From positions 310,001-374,000 of the forward strand of contig JBAIAA010000525.1 of assembly GCA_037893245.1 (NCBI GenBank): 64,000 bases of DNA, given 5' to 3'. Below, piece after piece: positions 59,396-64,000 of the stretch. Position numbers and translations under genes: made by a program. Source of the stretch: Crossaster papposus. Its lineage: Eukaryota; Echinodermata; Asteroidea; Velatida; Solasteridae. The notes below the pieces were generated by a model. The model saw nothing but the letters and a program-made list of their open reading frames with translations, searched no databases and had not been told where the DNA came from. Position 1 is the first letter of the stretch; each line of letters starts with the position of its first letter.

Positions 59396-59445
59396 AACTA
59401 GACATGTGTTTGTGGACAAACACAGAGCTGTTTCGAGTGTCTTAC

Positions 59446-60533
59446 CATTACTCGGACACTCTCGATAGAAGTGACATTTAATTGATTGTACACGAACCAT
59501 CGGTACCGATGGTTCGTGTACAAACCAGAATGGGCCAATAACGACACAGCGCCCATAGTTTGTGCGCTGACAGATAGAGCCAATAAGAGAGCACACAATC
59601 ACCCACGATCCCTGACCATTGCAGCGCTTAACCTCGAGAATTACGCAACTTTATCTAAACAGCAGATGGCGTATACGACTGCAGAGTTTGCGAGCGCTGT
59701 GAGCACGCTGTTTAGTAATTCACCAACATGCACTGACCTTCTATCTAGCTTCTACATGTATTTAGGCTGTGGGTTGGCGTGCATGTCCTTGTAACTTGAC
59801 TCTCTGAATACCAACAGCGTTAACTTGCACTGTAAAGCGCAGTACCTATGGGTTATAGTTTATGTACAAAATATGAATTGAACGGCAAACTAAACAAATG
59901 ATGTTCTAAACGTTATGCTGTCCTTTCCTTTCTGGCAAGAGAATGTCGGTGCTTACCACATCAATAATACAACTTTTATTATGAATTTATATATGAATAT
60001 ATGATGCCAGAGAGACATGAAGACGAAATGAGTGACGAAGATAATGAGGTTGACCATGACATATACTAGGTCATAATGTGCAAAATGAAGACAATGATGA
60101 GGTAGAAATAAACGAAGCTAAAGCTGGTCACTTTGAGCAAAATGGGCAAAATTACGCCGGGAGGCGTACGTACTCTATCGTCCGGCGTGACATTAAGACT
60201 GAGAGCTAGAGAGCGATAATTAGCCAGCTCTCGAGAACATGGGCGGACAAAAGCTCATATTACTCTTAGAAAACGGTATAAAATCGCTAATATTGCAACA
60301 ACAGTGCACAGCGGAGATAAAGGAAGATTTTTGTTTGGCTTTGGCAATGGGCATCACATAAAATACACACAGAATAGGGGCCGTAAACCCAAGATGGAAC
60401 GGCAAACTTTGCACTGTCATAAATATTTTTAAAAAACATTTCAGTAAAATTAGCTTATAAAAAGAACTGTTAAATGTTCACGTTTCTGTATGTCAGCTGA
60501 AAAAAATTCTGCAGATGACAGACACTGATGAAG
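59446..60533. repeat. 1.1-kb duplicated segment, copy 1
   Basis: Almost identical to 61773-62881 apart from a few substitutions and small indels (for example GAATATATGATGCC against GAATATGATGCC, and an extra GACTGGAAGTC in copy 2). Open frames of about 100 codons at 59486-59794 are shared by both copies (SLTIAALNLENYATLSKQQM) but match nothing I know. Also contains a perfect 38-bp palindrome. Confidence 0.85.
59486..59523. repeat. Perfect 38-bp palindrome
   Basis: TTGTACACGAACCATCGGT followed directly by its reverse complement. The second copy (61813-61850) has one change in the right arm (GTGCAC for GTGTAC). Confidence 0.9.
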
Positions 60534-61772
60534 TTTTCTCCGAGTGCCAAAAGTGAAGTCATAACATTCTGCAAATTTGCGCTCGCACCCCTCTTTTGCT
60601 TTATCGCACCCCTTTTTCTCCGAGTGCCAACAGTGAAGTCATAACATTCTGCAAATTTGCGCTCGCACCCCTCTTTTGCTTTATATCGCACCCCTTTTTC
60701 TCCGAGTGCCAACAGTGAAGTCAAAATATACTGCAAATTTGCGTTCCCACTCCTCTTTTGCTTTATCGCACCCCTTTTTCTCCGAGTGCCAAGAGTGCAT
60801 GAAGTCAAAACATAATGCAAATTTGCGCCCACACACCCCTCTTTTGCTTTCTCGCACCCCTTTTTCTCTGAGTGCCAACGGTGAAAACAAAACATACTGC
60901 ACATTTGCGCTCTCACCCCTCTTTTGCATTCTCGCACCCATTTTTGCTCTTGCCAACAGTGAAGTCATAACTGCACATTTGCACCCGCACCCCTCTATTG
61001 CTTTATTATCGCACCCCTTTTTCTCCGAGTGCCAAGAGTAAAGTCATCATAACATACTGCACATTTGCGCCCGCACCCCTCTTTTGCATTCTCGCACCCC
61101 TTTTTGCTCTTGCCAACATTGAAGTCATAACATACTGCACATTTGCGCCCGCAACCCTCTTTTGTTTTCTCGCACCCCTTTTTGCTCTTGCCAACAGTGA
61201 AGTCATAACATACTGCACATTTGCGCTCGCACCCCTCTTTTGCTTTCTCGCACCCCTTTTTATCCGAGTGCCAACAGTAAAGTCAAAATATACTGCCCAT
61301 TTGCGCTCGCACCCCTCTTTTGTTTTCTCGCACCCCTTTTTCACCGAGTGCCAACAGTGAAGTCAAAACATACTGCCAATTTGCGCCCGCACCCCTTTTT
61401 TGCTTTCTCGCACCCCTTTTTCTCCGAGTGCCAACCGTTAGGTCAAAACTATTTGCGCCCGCACCCCTCTTTTGTTTTCTCGCACCCCTTTTTTCTCCGA
61501 GTGCCAACAGTGAAGTCAAAACTATTTGCGCCCGCACCCCTCTTTTGCTTTCTCGCACCCCTTTTTATCCGAGTGCCAACCGTGAAGTCAAAACATACTG
61601 CACATTTGCGCTCGCACCCCTCTTTTGTTTTCTCGGACCCCTTTTTCTTCGAGTGCCAACATTGAAGTCATAACTATGCGCCCGCACCCCTCTTAGAGCA
61701 AAAGGGGGTGCGAGAAAGCACTCCGATAAAAAGGGGGTGCGAGAAAGCAAAAGAGGGGTGCGGACGCAAATA
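60534..61772. repeat. About 80-bp minisatellite, first array, plus orientation with a short inverted end
   Basis: Unit: TTTCTCCGAGTGCCAACAGT, GAAGTCATAACATACTGCAC, ATTTGCGCTCGCACCCCTCT, TTTGCTTTCTCGCACCCC. Spacings of 80-82 bp were counted at 60541-60783. A shorter variant of about 67 bp lacks the CATACTGCACAT part. At about 61693 the orientation reverses for the last 80 bp. Confidence 0.9.
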
Positions 61773-62881
61773 CATTACTCAGACACTCTCGATAGAAGTG
61801 ACATTTAATTGATTGTACACGAACCATCGGTACCGATGGTTCGTGCACAAACCAGAATGGGCCAATAACGACACAGCGCCCATAGTTTGTGCGCTGACAG
61901 ATAGAGCCAATAAGAGAGCACACAATCACCCACGATCCCTGACCATTGCAGCGCTTAACCTCGAGAATTACGCAACTTTATCTAAACAGCAGATGGTGTA
62001 TACGATCACTGCAGAGTTTGCGAGCGCTGTGAGCGCGCTGTTTAGTAATTCACCAACATGCACTGACCTTCTATCTAGCTTCTACATGTATTTAGGCTGT
62101 GGGTTGGCGTGCATGTCCTTGTAACTTGACTCTCTGAATACCAACAGCGTTAACTTGCACTGTAAAGCGCAGTACCTATGGGTTATAGTTTATGTACAAA
62201 ATATGAATTGAACGGCAAACTAAACAAATGATGTTCTAAACGTTATGCTGTCCTTTCCTTTCTGGTAAGAGAATGTCGGTGCTTACCACATCAATAATAC
62301 AACTTTTATTATGAATTTATATATGAATATGATGCCAGAGAGACATGAAGACGAAATGAGTGACGAAGATAATGAGGTTGACCATGACATATACTAGGTC
62401 ATAATGTGCAAAATGAAGACAATGATGAGGTAGAAATAAACGAAGCTAAAGCTGGTCACTTTGAGCAAAATGGGCAAAATTACGCCGGGAGGCGTACGTA
62501 CTCTATCGTCCGGCGTGACATTAAGACTGAGAGCTAGAGAGCGATAATTAGCCAGCTCTCGAAAACATGGCGGACAAAAGCTCATATTACTCTTAGAAAA
62601 CGGGTCTAAAATCGCTAATATTGCAACAACAGTGCACAGCTCAGATAAAGGAAGATTTTTGTTTGGCTTTGGCAATGGGCATCACATAAAATACACACAG
62701 AATAGGGGCCGTAAACCCACGATGGAACGGCAAACTTTGCACTGATGATGTCATAAATATTTTTAAAAAACATTTCAGTAAAATCGACTGGAAGTCAAAT
62801 TAGCTTATACAAAGAACTGTTAAATGTTCACGTTTCTGTATGTCAGCTGAAAAAAAATTCTAGAGATGACAGACACTGATG
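61773..62881. repeat. 1.1-kb duplicated segment, copy 2
   Basis: Second copy of 59446-60533, same orientation, again followed by the minisatellite. The shared layout suggests duplication of segment and array start together. Confidence 0.85.
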
Positions 62882-63306
62882 AAGTTTTCTCCGAGTGCCA
62901 AAAGTGAAGTCATAACATTCTGCAAATTTGCGCTCGCACCCCTCTTTTGCTTTATCGCACCCCTTTTTCTCCGAGTGCCAACAGTGAAGTCAAAATATAC
63001 TGCAAATTTGCGTTCGCACCCCTCTTTTGCTTTATCGCACCCCTTTTTCTCCGAGTGCCAAGAGTGAAGTCAAAACATAATGCAAATTTGCGCCCACACC
63101 CCTCTTTTGCTTTCTCGCACCCCTTTTTCTCTGAGTGCCAACAGTGAAGTCAAAACATACTGCACATTTGCGATCGCACCCCTCTTTTGTTTTCTCGCAC
63201 CCCCTTTTTCTCCGGTGCCAACAGTGAAGTCAAAACTATTTGCGCCCGCAACCCTCTTTTGCTTTCTCGCACCTCCTTTTTATCCGAGTGCCAACAGTGA
63301 AGTCAA
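62882..63306. repeat. About 80-bp minisatellite, second array, plus orientation
   Basis: Five to six units of the same family as at 60534, reading CCGAGTGCCAACAGTGAAGT in the plus direction up to 63306. Confidence 0.9.
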
Positions 63307-64000
63307 AGAAAAAGGGGTGCGAGCGCAAATGTGCAGTATGTTTTGACTTCACTGTTGGCACTCGGATAAAAAGGGGGTGCGAGAAAGCAAAAGAGGGGTG
63401 CGGGCGCAAATAGTTTTGACTTCACTGTTGGCACTCGCTAAAAAAGGGGTGCGAGAAAACAAAAGAGGGGTGCGGGCGCAAATGTGAAGTATGTTATGAC
63501 TTCACTGTTGGCAAGAGCAAAAGGGGGTGCAAGAAAGCAAAAGAGGGGTGCGAGCGCAAACGTGCAGTATGTTTTGACTTCACTGTTGGCACTCGGAGAA
63601 AAAGGGGTGCGAGAAAAGAAAAGAGGGGTGCGAGCACAAATGTGCAGTATGTTTTGACTTCACTCTTGGCACTCGGATAACAATGGTTGCGAGAAAGCAA
63701 AAGAGGGGTGCGGGCGCAAATAGTTACGACTTCAATGTTGGCACTCGAAGAAAAAGGGGTGCGAGAAAACAAAAGAGGGGTGCGAGCGCAAATGTGCAGT
63801 ATGTTTTGACTTCACTGTTGGCACTCGGATAAAAAGGGGGTGCGAGAAAGCAAAAGAGGGGTGCGGGCTCAAATAGTTTTGACTTCACTGTTGGCACTCG
63901 GAGAAAAAAGGGGTGCGAGAAAACAAAAGAGGGGTGCGGGCGCAAATAGTTTTGACCTAACGGTTGGCACTCGGAGAAAAAGGGGTGCGAGAAAGCAAAA
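63307..64000. repeat. About 80-bp minisatellite, inverted orientation, to window end
   Basis: From 63307 the units read in the opposite direction (AAAGGGGTGCGAGAAAGCAA, ACTTCACTGTTGGCACTCGG), making a large inverted junction with 62882-63306. The array runs off the window. Confidence 0.9.

Larger units (their letters stand above)
56481..59445. repeat. Complex A/B satellite array, right block
   Basis: A monomers, with one A/B mixture at 56500-56800, continue in the same orientation up to the hairpin unit at 59397-59436. Hairpin units also occur at 57773 and 58497. The array ends where the duplicated segment at 59446 starts. Confidence 0.9.

Noticed and set aside
60676-63945. Open frames of up to 155 codons with LAPLFLRVPTVKSK repeats on both strands
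   Set aside because: They exist because the 80-bp minisatellite lacks stops in some frames; both strands give similar frames and no start or promoter is seen.
60534-64000. CRISPR-like regular repeats
   Set aside because: Units are tandem and contiguous, without unique spacers; the sequence is eukaryotic.

Overview
This is a eukaryotic, intron-rich, repeat-dense window, most probably from a marine invertebrate. The reasons are spliced exons of a conserved centriolar gene, tRNA-derived SINEs, and BEL/Pao, Polinton, PIF/Harbinger, hAT-like and THAP-DDE (ISL2EU-like) elements. There are no bacterial operons. A deuterostome such as an echinoderm or hemichordate is a guess; nothing here fixes the species.

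The one host gene I can recognise is CEP104, a ciliary-tip and centriole protein with a TOG domain. It lies on the minus strand. Five exons with matching splice sites and compatible phases lie at 33038-32875, 18657-18480, 14245-14078, 13795-13661 and 5801-5611. They run from the linker before the TOG domain through most of that domain. Its other exons were not found here: the 5' end must lie beyond the right part of the window and the 3' end beyond the left.

Left part (1-34 kb): almost everything between the exons is mobile-element debris, much of it nested and datable by target-site duplications. A LINE (about 600-5240) is broken by two TTA-flanked elements, one of which holds two further nested copies of another family. 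A two-gene Harbinger element (7154-10310) sits inside the terminal repeat of an older element (6750-10329). A SINE at 14.8 kb was split by a 2.84-kb hAT-like element with 8-bp duplications. A truncated BEL/Pao element (22.2-25.2 kb), a LINE reverse-transcriptase scrap, a broken Polinton capsid gene and a long-inverted-repeat element (28.6-30.3 kb) follow.

Right part (34.1-59.4 kb): a complex satellite built from two related monomers, A (about 176 bp) and B (147 bp). They are arranged in higher-order units of 616, 737 and about 1090 bp. Nearly every monomer carries a CRE-like TGACGTCA, often overlapping a CACGTG E-box. Units are punctuated by poly(A) and small hairpins. The satellite was invaded by a 5.1-kb THAP-DDE transposon (44053-49140) and by other DNA, including a possible piggyBac fragment (54.6-56.2 kb).

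End (59.4-64 kb): a 1.1-kb segment is duplicated. Each copy is followed by an approximately 80-bp GC-skewed minisatellite whose orientation flips twice. Long open frames in the satellites are by-products of the repeat period, not genes.
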